Below, piece by piece: positions 1 through 8,883 of a DNA stretch of 21,018 bases. The position numbers were made by a program, and so were the translations under genes. Location: the NCBI GenBank assembly GCA_964527325.1, contig CAZGNU010000028.1, forward strand, positions 1 to 21,018, in the 5' to 3' direction. Numbering within the stretch: the stretch's first letter is position 1; each line of letters opens with the position of its first letter. The notes beneath the pieces are model-generated. The model did not search any database. It saw only the letters and a program-made list of their open reading frames with translations, and was not told the origin of the DNA. The stretch comes from UBA6164 sp964527325. Its GTDB lineage: Bacteria > Patescibacteriota > Gracilibacteria > BD1-5 > UBA6164.

Positions 1-1
1 T

Positions 2-511
2 CATGCTAAGGAAATTTTAGCTCTTAAAGACAGACTTAATAAAATTTATGCAAGACATACTAAGAAAAGTGAACAAGAAATCAAAAAAGCTTTAGAACGA
101 GATAACTTTATGACTCCTACTGAAGCTAAAAATTTTGGTTTAATTGATGACGTTATGGTATGTCTACCAACATTTGCAATACCAGTTGCAAATATGCTTA
201 GAGATAAGTTACTTTCTATTTCAAAAGTAGAAAAATCTCTTGAATGAAAAGATGTAAAAATGGAAATGCTTTATAAATATTTATCAAGTGAAGAATTCTC
301 ATGAAAAATAAACATGATGGTTGATGTTTTCTCAAATCTTAAATCATGAATAGATGCAGAAAGAAGATCAATGGAAAGAAACTGGAAAAAAAGAGAAAAA
401 GATCTAGAAAGAGCAACTTTTGCTGTTACCTGAATGTACTGAGAACTTGAAAGTTTAATGGGGCAGGCTTTGCCTGGGAGTGAGAAATTGGAGTTGGGGG
501 TGGGGGAATAA
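2..511 (+). CDS. clpP: ClpP-like serine protease, C-terminal part with long extension (5' end outside window)
   Basis: Partial gene, open from the window edge to TAA at 509-511 with UGA read as Gly. The first 52 residues match the last helix-strand part of ClpP, the proteolytic subunit of the ATP-dependent Clp protease: HAKEIL, RLNKIYARHT, then RDNFMTPTEAK and FGLIDDVM. ClpP normally ends about ten residues after this motif. Here the frame continues for roughly 115 more residues, first a hydrophobic stretch (FAIPVANML), then a highly charged, probably helical region (AERRSMERNWKKREK). The last 16 or so codons and the stop lie inside a GC-rich palindromic element. The catalytic Ser and His are outside the window. 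The family call is good; the meaning of the tail is unknown. A SppA/ClpP-like relative with a natural C-terminal domain is an alternative. Confidence 0.8.
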
Positions 512-545
512 CCTCACCCTAGCCCTCTCCTTAGAGGAGAGGGGA
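455..545. repeat. GC-rich palindromic element at the 3' end of the ClpP-like gene
   Basis: A G/C-rich island in AT-rich DNA. It holds a small hairpin (GGCAGGCTTTGCC, 462-474) and a perfect 9-bp stem, CCCTCTCCT (523-531) with AGGAGAGGG (535-543), preceded by AACCTCACCCTAG. The CCTCACCC-TAG-CCCTCTCC layout is the same as in the elements at 3653, 3938, 9201 and 16597, so it is one dispersed family. It supplies the last codons and the TAA of the upstream gene. Confidence 0.75.
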
Positions 546-566
546 TATAAAGAATAACAAAAAAAT

Positions 567-980
567 ATGACAAATAAATTATCTCTAGATTTTTGATGAA
601 AGGTTCCAACTTTCAAAAGAAAAATAATGCAGAATGTTATAGTTGATAGAAAGAGTAAATATACAGTTGTTTGATGATTTGTGGAATCAAAACAAGACAT
701 TGCAGAGTTTGTGAAGGAATTAAAAAGAGACAAGTATTTTATGAAATCTACTCATAATACTTATTCTTATAGAATTAAACTAGAAAATGGAAGTGTACTT
801 GAATGAAAAAATGATGACTGAGAAACTTGAGCTGGAAACTGTATTTTGAGAGAATTACAAAGAGAGGATGTGATAAACATTGTAGTTGTTGTTACCAGAT
901 ATTTTGGATGAATAAAATTGAAATCAGATAGATTTAAAAATGTTATAGATGCTACGAAAATTATTTTAAAAGAAATATAA
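567..980 (+). CDS. IMPACT/YigZ (UPF0029) family protein, short form
   Basis: 137-residue protein with UGA as Gly. The family signature is clear: GETGAGNCIL at about residues 85-94 corresponds to the GEPxGTAGxPIL motif, and VVVTRYFGGIKL at about 107-118 is the hallmark YigZ/IMPACT motif. Bacterial YigZ is usually about 200 residues with a C-terminal DUF1949 domain; that domain is missing here, leaving only the N-terminal Impact domain. Eukaryotic IMPACT regulates GCN2; the bacterial role is not established. The stop is followed after one base by the next start, so the two are likely co-transcribed. The ATG is preceded by an A-rich tract without a Shine-Dalgarno sequence. Confidence 0.85.
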
Positions 981-981
981 T

Positions 982-1638
982 ATGAAAATAATAAAATCAT
1001 TTAGAAAAACATTATCCATTAAAATGGATGAAACGTGAAAGCTTATAGTTAAAGCCCCTTTTTTTGTGAACAAAAAAACTATTGATGAGTTTATAGATAA
1101 AAATGCTAGATGGATTGAAAAAAGAAAAAACTCTATTTTGATGAGATATAAAGACTTTAAAGAATGAGAAAAGTTTTATTATTTTTGAGAAGAGTATGAG
1201 TTAAAATTTGATGAGGAAAATGAGAAGATGTATTTTGATGGTATGAATTTTTTTATTCATAAAAAACATAAAGACAAAGTAAAGGAAAAATTAATTGCTT
1301 TTTATAAACTGGAAGCAAAAAAATATGTGACAAAAAAAGCAGAGGAAATTGCAACAAAAAATAAGCTTAAATATAAAGCTTTAAAAATTACAAGTGCAAA
1401 GTCTAGATGGGGAAGTTGTTCAAGTACAAAAAATATGAATTTTTCTTTTAGATTAATTCAAGCACCTGTAAAAACTATTGATTATGTGATAATTCATGAA
1501 CTTGCTCATTTAAAAGTAATGAATCACTCGAAAAAGTTTTGGGATTTAGTTGATACTATTAGTAAAAGTATTTACCCATGAGATTATAAAATACATAAAA
1601 AATGGCTTAATGATCATTGAGAAAAGCTAATATATTAA
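982..1638 (+). CDS. YgjP-type (DUF45/M48-like) zinc metallopeptidase
   Basis: 218 residues with UGA as Gly. The zinc site is HELAH (His172, Glu173, His176) with a third ligand His182 in the NHSKKFW segment, the normal arrangement for the YgjP/WLM-like DUF45 family. The preceding SRWGSCSS motif at about residues 141-148 is also family-typical. The length is close to the usual 220-240. It starts one base after the YigZ-like gene, with no room for a separate promoter, so it probably shares its mRNA. The substrate of this family is not well known; the protein is expected to be cytoplasmic because no signal peptide or membrane segment is seen. Confidence 0.88.
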
Positions 1639-1708
1639 CAAAAACTTTTTAACATTACTTTAACAAGTTTGTTACTTTTTAACAATTTTATTAACATTTT
1701 TGAACAAT
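1639..1708. other. AT-rich spacer with repeated TTTTTAACA motif
   Basis: Short intergenic stretch. ACTTTTTAACA occurs around 1643-1656 and again around 1673-1684, with related TTAACA elsewhere, and AACAAGTTTGTT forms a small palindrome between them. It may carry a promoter for the YggS-like gene, but I see no convincing -35/-10 pair. Confidence 0.3.
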
Positions 1709-2338
1709 ATGAAAATAAACAAAAAATTACTAGAAAAATTTAAAGCAACTGATTCAAAAATTTTAGTAGTTACAAAATATCATGATACTAAAGATACTCT
1801 AGAAATTATAGATGAGATTGAGAGTAATTATCCAGATATTTTAGAGTGATTTTGAGAGAATAGATTAGAAAAATTAGTAGAGAAAGATTTACCAAGAGAA
1901 AAAGTACATTTTATATGAAACATCCAGTTAAAACAGATAAAAAATATTGTTAAATATGCTAGTACTATTCACAGTTTGGACGATATGAAACATCTAAAAA
2001 AAATTGAAGATATATGTGGTAAACAATGAAATTGGATAGAAGTATATTTGCAAATAAATGTTGATGACACAAAGCCATGAGGAGTTAAAGTAGAAAAAAT
2101 CCCAGAATTTTTAGATGTAATCTGAGAAATGGAAAATGTGAGTTTAGTATGATTTTCTGCAATTTGAAAAGCTGAATTTTCACTAAAAGAAAAAGAGGCA
2201 GAGTTTGATTTATTAATAGATTTAAGAAATAAATACCTACAAAACTGATTTGTATCAGCATGAACTTCAAGGGACTATGAAATAGCTCTTGAAAAGGGAA
2301 TAGATGTTATCAGGATTGGAACTAAATTATATGAATAA
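1709..2338 (+). CDS. yggS: YggS/PLPHP family pyridoxal-phosphate-binding protein
   Basis: 209 residues with UGA as Gly, close to the usual 220-235. The order of motifs matches YggS/PROSC: VVTKY with Lys23 as the predicted PLP-linked lysine, GFGENRLEK (family: FGENYVQE), HFIGNIQLKQ (family: WHFIGxLQxNK), SGTSRDYEIALEKGID (family: SMGMSxDxxxAIxxGxT) and VIRIGTKLYE at the C-terminus. The fold is an alanine-racemase-like TIM barrel that binds PLP and helps control vitamin B6 and amino-acid homeostasis without a known catalytic reaction. Many of the conserved glycines are UGA codons. It follows the metallopeptidase by 70 bases. Confidence 0.9.
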
Positions 2339-2343
2339 TAACT

Positions 2344-2446
2344 ATTCCTTCCTTGAATTCCTACCTTTACATAAAGGCAGGAGGAACAATAATTTTAAAT
2401 TGCAGCCTCTTTCCTTTATTTAAAGGAAAGAATTCAAGATAGGAAT
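2344..2446. repeat. Nested intergenic palindrome (three inverted repeats)
   Basis: Outer arms at 2344-2360 and 2430-2446 match in 15 of 17 positions when one is reverse-complemented (both contain CTTGAATTC/GAATTCAAG). Inside lie two further hairpins: CCTACCTTTA (2360-2369) with TAAAGGCAGG (2372-2381), one mismatch, and a perfect TTTCCTTTA-TT-TAAAGGAAA (2410-2429). The three-palindrome layout resembles a small REP/MITE-like element or a large terminator, but no U-tract directly follows. Confidence 0.65.
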
Positions 2447-2470
2447 AATTTTACTTATAAAAATTAAAAT

Positions 2471-3073
2471 ATGAAAAAGCAACAAGTAATATTTATACAC
2501 TGATGAGAATCAAAAGAAAATTATAAAGATTTTAGTGATTATTTAAATAAACTGAAATATGATCCATATAAAGAAAAAGCAAAAAAATGGAAAAATAGTT
2601 TTGCTTTAGATTTATGAGAAGATTTTTTTCTTTTGGTTCCTGAAATGCCAAATAAAGATTTTGCTGATTATAATGAGCGGAAAATCATGTTTGAAAAGAC
2701 ACTCCAATATTTAGAGAATAATATAATTTTAGTCTGACATTCAATGTGATGAACTTTCTTAACTAAATATTTAGATGAAAATAATTTTCCAGTAAAAATA
2801 AAAAAGATAATAATAATTTCATGAGCATTTAAGGATAGTCCTGAAGAAGTTATTTGAAATTTTAATTTTGATAAAAAGTTATTAAATTTAAAAAAATATG
2901 AAAAAGATATTATTTTTTATCAAAGTAAAGATGATTTTGTTGTTCCTTTTTCAGATTTAGAAGATTATAGAAAAATATTACCAAATTCAGAATATAATAT
3001 TTTTGAAGATAGATGACATTTTATAGATGAAACCTTCCTAGAATTAATAGAAAAAATAAAAAGCTTAAAATAA
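2471..3073 (+). CDS. RBBP9/YdeN-like alpha/beta hydrolase
   Basis: 200 residues with UGA as Gly. The N-terminal VIFIHGG strand-turn carries the oxyanion-hole region. GHSMGG holds the predicted nucleophile Ser91, with three of its glycines as UGA codons. Asp154 or Asp155 in YQSKDDFVVPF and His183 in DRGHFID complete a plausible Ser-Asp-His triad. Size and layout fit the small RBBP9/YdeN serine hydrolases (about 180-200 residues). The substrate cannot be told from the sequence. No signal peptide is seen. It lies downstream of yggS across the palindromic element and ends only 12 bases from the convergent gene. Confidence 0.82.
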
Positions 3074-3085
3074 TTTTTAAACTTT

Positions 3086-3640
3086 TTAAACATCCTTAAA
3101 ACTATCACTTTTTCATTTTCAACTGATTATCATATACAGATGATAAGGAGATTGAATTATTCATTTTCATATTCTGTATAATACATCAGCCGTTGCTATT
3201 ATTGAGTTAGCTGTACCGAGAGTGAAACCTAATATATGTTCATGAGGTTTTTTTGGATTTTTTGCTATATTAACTAATTTTTTAGGTAAAATTGATTCTC
3301 AAATATTAACAAAGTCTCAAATATTTATAGTTTTTTCTATATCTTCTTTTAAAACTTTTATTTCAATTTTTGATGAATTTTCAATAACGTCTAAAGCTCA
3401 TTTTAAAGTGAAAAATAATTTTTCTAATTCTTTTTTACTTAGTTGCTTATCTTCATCTTTTCTTTCTTTTTCTAATTGAGCTTTTAGTGAATAAATTCAA
3501 CTTAAAGTATCTTTTTTAATTAGCTCTTTTGCTTTATCTTTTTCAATTCAAAACTTGCTAGCAATATCACTTGCTAACTCTTCTAATAAAGTCTTCTCAT
3601 CAAGTATTCAAGGATTTAAGTTATTTTTTTCTACTGACAT
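3086..3640 (-). CDS. Hypothetical protein, charged/helical, downstream of TPR lipoprotein
   Basis: 184 residues with UGA as Gly, ATG at 3640-3638. I do not recognise a family. The N-terminal two thirds are rich in Lys, Glu and Leu and look helical, possibly coiled coil around LKAQLEKERKDEDKQLSKKE. The C-terminal third is more hydrophobic (HILGFTLGTANSIIATADVL), which could be a membrane-associated or amphipathic segment. It is the second gene of a two-gene minus-strand unit behind the TPR lipoprotein, from which it is separated only by a GC-rich palindrome, so a joint function is possible but only inferred. Confidence 0.7.
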
Positions 3641-3652
3641 ATTTTTTTAATT

Positions 3653-3692
3653 ATTCCCCCTCCTTACGAGGGAGGGGGCTAGGGGGTGGGTT
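3653..3692. repeat. GC-rich palindromic element between two minus-strand genes
   Basis: Stem CCCCCTCC (3656-3663) with GGAGGGGG (3671-3678), then CTAGGGGGTGGGTTA. Its reverse complement is nearly identical over about 40 bases to the copy inside mnmA (16597-16637). It begins right at the stop of the TPR lipoprotein gene and fills the 50-base gap before the next gene. Confidence 0.8.
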
Positions 3693-5310
3693 AATCTTTA
3701 TTTATCTGTATATTTTCCAACTCTATTTCAGCTATTTTTCAAAAATCTCAATTATCATCTACAGCTATAGTTTTTTTGAAATATATAAATGCTTTAGAAT
3801 AATTTCATTTACTAATTTCTAGTTTTCATTTAACTAGATTTAGCATTGGATTATTAGTATCTATTTCTAGTCATTTAGTTATATATATTTCTGCTTCTGC
3901 ATAGATGTTTTTTATTTCTGTTTTTTCTTTTTCTTGTTCCCCTCCTTGATTTGAGGGAGGGGTTAGGGGTGGGTTATTTTCTTTCTCAAAATCTATACTA
4001 CTTGTTTTTCTGTTTACTTCATCCATTAATATCCATCAAATATACCCATTTAATTCAGCTGATTCTGAAAATCTTTCTATAGCAAATTCACTTATTTCTT
4101 TACCGTATTCCATTTCTTCATTAACAATGTGATAATAAATATATAAACCAAAATCATCTTCTGTTAATTCTTCACCATGATTTCTAAAAATTCTTCTCAT
4201 TGTCTCAAGCATTTTGTTAATCTCTCATTCTTCATAATAATTGATTAATATTCTTTTATTAGTATCTAATACTTCTTCATGTCATAACATTAAAGCTTTT
4301 TTTAAATGAATATTACTTAACATATATTCGTGAAGTTTAGCGTAAACTATTCATAAAAAATAACTTGCTTCAGGATCATTTTTAACTAGTTTATTATATT
4401 CAATTAGGTATATTTTAGCTTCTATAAAATTTCAAAGTTCAAAATAACTTTTTGCTACTAATTTTAAAAGTGGTTTATAATCACTTTTTTCTTTTAATAA
4501 AACTTTTGATACTTCTATCGCAATTGGATGCAACCCATTTTCAAAATATGCTCATGCAACTAATGCTCATTTATAATATAAGTCTTCTATTTGAGAGTCT
4601 GAATAAACAGTTAAAGCTTTTTTTATATTATATAGGTCTTCAAATTTTTCTTCTTTTTTTGTACTTCATGTTCATTCAACGTTTTCTTCTTTATTTTCAT
4701 TTTGTTCTGTAAAATATTCTTGAAATTTTAATTTACATAAACTAAAATCCTGTTTACATTTTAATGAATTAATATAATAAAAAAGTCTTTCTTCATCTAA
4801 TCATAATGAATTAATCTCATTTAAAAAGTATGTAAAATTCTCTTCTTCAATTTTATTAAAAGAAAATAAAGTTTCTACAACTCTATCTTTATCTAATTTA
4901 TCATAATTTTTAATTTGAGAGTAATAAGAGTAAGCTTGTTTAAATTTTTTCATTTCAAAATAAACATCTCAAAGTTTTTTTATAGTAGCTTCATCATTTG
5001 GAATATCCTTAATAATTTTTAGGTATTTTACTAGGGCACTAGTATATTCTTTATTTTGTAGATTTAAATCTCCTGCTCTTATTAATCATCTAAGTGCTAA
5101 TTTTTTTCTTAAATTAGCAATTTTTTCTTTTTTATCTATTTCTTTTTTTTCTTCTTCAGTTAATATGTGACTTCATGTATTTTCTATTACTATACTTCAA
5201 GTATTAATTATTTCTTCTTCTATAGAAATTGTATTATTTTCTTTTTTACATCATCATAAAAATATTAATAAGCATAAAAACAATATTTTTCTTATAATTT
5301 TTCTTTTCAT
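3691..5310 (-). CDS. TPR-repeat lipoprotein
   Basis: 539 residues with UGA as Gly, ATG at 5310-5308. The N-terminus is a lipoprotein signal peptide: positively charged MKRKIIRK, a hydrophobic core (ILFLCLLIFL) and the lipobox LGGC, with Cys21 the predicted lipidated residue; both lipobox glycines are UGA. The rest is helical with many short helix pairs typical of tetratricopeptide repeats (e.g. YTSALVKYLKIIKDIPND, FEMKKFKQAYSYYSQI, KAFIYFKKTIAVDDN near the C-terminus). Such extracytoplasmic TPR proteins usually act as protein-binding scaffolds. Residues about 446-459 (NPPLTPPSNQGGEQ) do not fit the helical pattern and are encoded by an in-frame palindromic element. The TPR call rests on pattern reading, not on a profile. 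Confidence 0.8.
3938..3976. repeat. GC-rich palindromic element inserted in frame in the TPR lipoprotein gene
   Basis: Stem CCCCTCC (3939-3945) with GGAGGGG (3956-3962) followed by TTAGGGGTGGGTTA, the same layout as the copies at 3653 and 16597 but more diverged in the loop (TTGATTTGAG). It is read through on the minus strand as a Pro/Gly-rich peptide and keeps the frame. Confidence 0.8.
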
Positions 5311-5355
5311 TAAATAATTATAGCTAAGTTATAAAACTAACAAAATTTTACTTTT

Positions 5356-5405
5356 AATAAATAATTTGTAAAGTTAAAATAATAAATAATTTGTAAAGTT
5401 AAAAT
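5356..5405. repeat. Two perfect 25-bp tandem repeats upstream of the flippase start
   Basis: The 25-base unit beginning AATAAATAATTTGTAAAG is repeated exactly at 5356-5380 and 5381-5405, and the first five bases of a third copy follow. It ends about ten bases before the ATG at 5415 and lies between divergent genes, so it may hold promoter or operator sites. Confidence 0.8.
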
Positions 5406-5414
5406 AATAAAAAT

Positions 5415-6929
5415 ATGTTAAAAAAAATTGCCTCAAATACTATATCTCAGATTTTATCAAAAGCTGGGACAGCTATTATTGCAATTTTTTTAATTAGTTT
5501 ACTTACAAACTATCTAACAGTTGAGTTATATTGATTATATTCAAAAATATATAATTACATATGAATATTTGTTTTTTTGGCAGATTTGTGACTTTATGCA
5601 ATTACCATTAGGGAAATTACAAATAATAAAAATGATTCTAGCAAGATTGTTTGAAATGTAATGACACTTAGACTTTTATTGTGAATTATTATATTGTTTT
5701 TAGCTTCAGGAATAGCCTATTTTCTTCCAGGTTATAATTCTAGTCTTGCTTTAACTTCTATTGTTATAGCTTCAGTTTTTACTATTTTTCAGCTTTTGAA
5801 TTCTTCTATACTTGCTTTAATGCAAGCAAATATGAAAATAGAGTTTTCAGCTGTATCTCTTATATTTGCAAAGCTTGTAAATTTATGACTAGTTGCTTTT
5901 ACTTTTTATGTATTATATCCAAAAGAATTAATAGAAAATAGTAATTATTTCATACCGTTTTTGTATATAATGTCAGCTTGAGTTATTTCTGTTATTACTA
6001 ATACTATTTTAAATTATTGGTATGCTAGAAAAATAGTTAAATTTTGATTTAGTTTCGACCTAAAATATATAAAACATCTTTTTAAAATATCACTTCCATA
6101 TGGTTTAGCATTATTTTTATCAGTTGTATATTTCAAGATTGATATAATTATTTTATCACTTATGGAATGACCAGAGTTTTGAGATTTAAGCATCGCACTC
6201 TATAGTTTACCTATGAAAATAGTTGAGGTATTAATGGTTATATGATGATTTTATATGACTTCATTATTGCCTAGTTTGTCAAAATGATTCAAGGAAAATA
6301 ATAAAAAAATAGTAAATAATTTAACATGATTATCTTTTAAACTATTATTTTCTTCAGCTGTAATGATTCTAAGTTTATGAGTATTATTCAGAGAAAAATT
6401 GATTGAAATAATTGCAAATAACGATTATCTAATAACAAATCACCATTTAAATTTTAATTCTAGTGATGCTTTTTTAGTAGTATTTGCTGTAATAGTATTT
6501 AATTATTTATCACTTGTATTTATCTATACACTTGTGGCTTCAGAAAATCAATCAAAATTACTCAAAATAAATATAATAGTAACTCTTTTTAATATCATTT
6601 GAAATATAATTTTAATTCCAAAATACAGTTTTATCTGAGCATGAATAACAACACTTTTAAGTCAAGCTCTTTTAACGGTTATGTGATATTTTTATACTAG
6701 AAAATTAATCAAATTTCATTTGCCTTTTATTTTTATTATAAAAAATATATTTATTTGATTAGTACTATTTTCAGTAGGGAATTATGTATTAAATAATTAT
6801 TCAGTTTGATTATATTTTGATTTTTTAGTTTATTGATGAGTGTTGTTTTTTACATATATATCAATATTAATTATAGAATTTAAAAATCAGCATATAATAG
6901 GGAAAAATAATATTGACAAATATAAATAA
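5415..6929 (+). CDS. Polysaccharide/lipid-linked oligosaccharide flippase (Wzx/MATE-like, MOP superfamily)
   Basis: 504 residues with UGA as Gly. The protein is almost entirely hydrophobic with about 12-14 predicted membrane segments. The N-terminus (KIASNTISQILSKAGTAIIA) and the following YGLYSKIYNYIGIFVFLADLG are typical of Wzx-type flippases, as is LPYGLALFLSVVYFKIDIIIL in the middle and the ANDYLI...LVFIYTLVASENQSKLLKIN pattern in the second half. It would move lipid-linked sugars across the membrane for surface polysaccharide or glycan assembly, which fits the glycosyltransferase at 14241. It lies behind a tandem repeat and carries, within its last codons, the promoter of the next gene. 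The exact substrate is unknown. Confidence 0.85.
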
Positions 6930-6963
6930 TATGTATAATAATTTATATCTAAAAAATATAAAT
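6913..6963 (+). promoter_or_regulatory. Predicted promoter and short leader hairpin for the ProB-like gene
   Basis: TTGACA (6913-6918) and TATAAT (6934-6939) are both perfect consensus hexamers, but the spacer is 15 bases, shorter than the usual 17. Just downstream ATTTATAT (6941-6948) pairs perfectly with ATATAAAT (6956-6963), a weak leader hairpin that ends next to the ATG at 6965. Confidence 0.55.
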
Positions 6964-6964
6964 T

Positions 6965-7807
6965 ATGAATGTTTTAGAAAATTATTGATTAACTGCATGA
7001 GATAATGTAGTAGTAAAAGTTTGATCAAACCTATTGGCATGAGACACTTCAAATAATGAGTGTCGTATTTTGTGAGCTAATTATTGTAATTTACATAACA
7101 TTGTAAATTCGGTAGATTATTTGATGAAGTTATGACTAAATGTATTTTTAGTTAGTTCATGAGCAGTTGCAATTTGAAAAATCGAACAAGAAAAAGTATG
7201 AATAAAATATACAAAAGAATTAACTTCAGATGAGAAAGCTTCATTGTCATGAATATGACAAATAACACTTATGAGTTTATATAGAACATTATTTAAGGAA
7301 AAAAATAGGATAATAGCACAAAATTTATTAACACATGATGATTTTTTGAATGAATCTAGGTTAAATGATATAATAAATGTTTGGAAGCAATATAATAAAA
7401 ATTGAGTTGTACCAATAATAAATGAAAATGATACTGTTTCTAGAGAAGAATTATGATTTTCAGATAATGATGAATTAGCATGATTAGTTTCAAAAGCGGT
7501 TAATGCAAAAATATTATTTTTATTAACGGATGTAAATGGTCTTTGTAAAAATTTTATGGAACCAGACCAAGAGTTAATTAGGGAAGTAAGTGATGTAGAA
7601 AGTGTAAGAAAATATTCAAAATGAAATTTTGAAAAATGAAGTCATGGCACATGATTTATGTGATCAAAACTTGATGTAGCAGAAAAAATGATGAAATACA
7701 AAATTTTATGTATATTAGCACATTGATGAGAAATAGGTATTATTAAAAAAATAATGGAGCATGACAAAGAGTCAAAGGAGGTAGTTGATTATACTATTTT
7801 TTTATAA
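6965..7807 (+). CDS. proB: Glutamate 5-kinase-like amino-acid kinase (ProB type, no PUA domain)
   Basis: 280 residues with UGA as Gly. ProB motifs appear in order: VVVKVGSNLL at the N-terminus (family VVKxGSxxL), VSSGAVAIG, IAQNLLTHDDF, VVPIINENDTVS, FSDNDELAGLVSK and the C-terminal nucleotide-binding region SHGTGFMGSKLDVAEK. The usual GTGGM reads GTGFM, a single deviation. Glutamate 5-kinase phosphorylates the gamma-carboxyl of glutamate in the first step of proline synthesis. The C-terminal PUA domain of E. coli ProB is absent, as in several shorter bacterial forms. No proA or proC is nearby, which is odd for an organism group with little amino-acid synthesis. Another amino-acid kinase specificity is possible. 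Its 3' end overlaps the convergent nth by 19 bases. Confidence 0.75.
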
Positions 7808-8421
7808 TAATCACACTTTTTAACAAAAGCACATTCTTTACACTTAGGTTTTCTTGCCTGACAATTATATCTTCAAAATAAAACTAAAGTATTGTGAAGT
7901 GTTTTATGATTCTTCTCTGTAAATCAAGTACTAATAACTTTATCAGTTTCTAGTGGAGTTTTAGTTTTAACTAATCACAATCTATTTAAAATTCTATGAA
8001 CATGAGTATCAACTCATATATATGGAGCATCTTCAGTTACAGCTAAAAAAACTTTGGCTGTTTTAATTCATACTCATGGCAATGTAACTAATTCTTCTAT
8101 AGTTTTAGGAGTTTCAGAATCAAAATTTTTTATTAATAATCTACAAGTATTATAAATATTTTTTGCTTTATTATTGTAGAATCAAATACTATCAATAAAC
8201 ATCGTAATTTCTTCTATTCAAAGCTCTACTCAATCTTCAGGAACTTTTAAAAATTCAAATAAATTTCTGTTTACTTTATTTACTTGTCTATCAGTTGTTT
8301 GAGCAGACATAAGAACAGCAATTAAAAGCTGGAAATTATTAGTATAATAGAGTTCAGTTTTAGCATTTGGAAACATTTTATTTAATGTTTCAGCGAAAAA
8401 TGGAAGATCTTTTTTATTCAT
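7789..8421 (-). CDS. nth: Endonuclease III (DNA glycosylase/AP lyase)
   Basis: 210 residues with UGA as Gly, essentially the length of E. coli Nth (211). The helix-hairpin-helix motif LPGVGIKTA carries the catalytic Lys120, and GVDTHVHR the catalytic Asp138, both at the same numbers as in E. coli. The C-terminal [4Fe-4S] ligands Cys187, Cys194, Cys197 and Cys203 (CX6CX2CX5C) also keep E. coli numbering. The enzyme removes oxidised pyrimidines and nicks the abasic site in base-excision repair. The gene is divergent from the unknown gene at 8487 and overlaps the end of the ProB-like gene tail to tail. Confidence 0.95.
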
Positions 8422-8427
8422 TTAAAT

Positions 8428-8455
8428 TTGTATAAAGATATATTATGTATATAAT
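8428..8455 (+). promoter_or_regulatory. Predicted promoter for the gene at 8487 (divergent from nth)
   Basis: TTGTAT (8428-8433), a 16-base spacer and a perfect TATAAT (8450-8455). The start codon at 8487 lies about 30 bases further on. The reverse strand of the same 65-base gap also has TATATT-like boxes that could serve nth. Confidence 0.5.
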
Positions 8456-8486
8456 ATAAAAAGTATTTATTATTGATTATTTGTAA

Positions 8487-8879
8487 ATGAAAGATATTAT
8501 AAAAATAGTAAGAATTTCTTCAAAAGAATGATTTAAAAATTTAAGGAATAGGAGTCCAATATTTTGTACAAGTTTAAATAAATCTTTTAATGTTACAAAT
8601 GTTTTTTTAAGACATATATCTTGAAATACAATTAAAAAAAGAGAACTAAAAGAAATAATTTCTAGGTTATCATCTATAACTTTAATAGAGAAAATATCTT
8701 CTAATTGAAAATTAGTTGAAATTAGAAAAAATGTAATAGTTGAGAAAAAAAGTTTTTTTAAATTTACTTATAAAATATGATTTACTATTCAAAATGTTAG
8801 ATTTTATATTATACTATGAGAGAAAAAAAATTGAAAAATAGTATTAATTAGTACTTTTTCTAATATTTTAAATAAATAA
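8487..8879 (+). CDS. Hypothetical protein, 130 residues
   Basis: Not recognised. Open for 130 codons with UGA as Gly, basic (many Lys and Arg), with no signal peptide or clear membrane segment. The C-terminal part alternates strands: KSFFKFTYKIGFTIQ, NVRFYIILGEKK, GKIVLISTFSN, suggesting a small beta-sheet domain, while residues 40-90 look helical. It has its own predicted promoter and stands alone, followed by a hairpin-forming intergenic region. A toxin-like small beta domain is one guess, but nothing in the sequence or the neighbours supports it firmly. Confidence 0.65.
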
Positions 8880-8883
8880 AAAA

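Noticed and set aside
455..1000. Minus-strand ORFs of 77-92 codons (455-733, 767-1000)
   Set aside because: They lie opposite the YigZ-like gene and the palindrome; no family features, and the plus strand holds clear conserved motifs.
3571..4712. Plus-strand ORFs inside the minus-strand lipoprotein region
   Set aside because: Hydrophobic low-complexity antisense shadows; the minus-strand frame is continuous and begins with a lipobox signal peptide.
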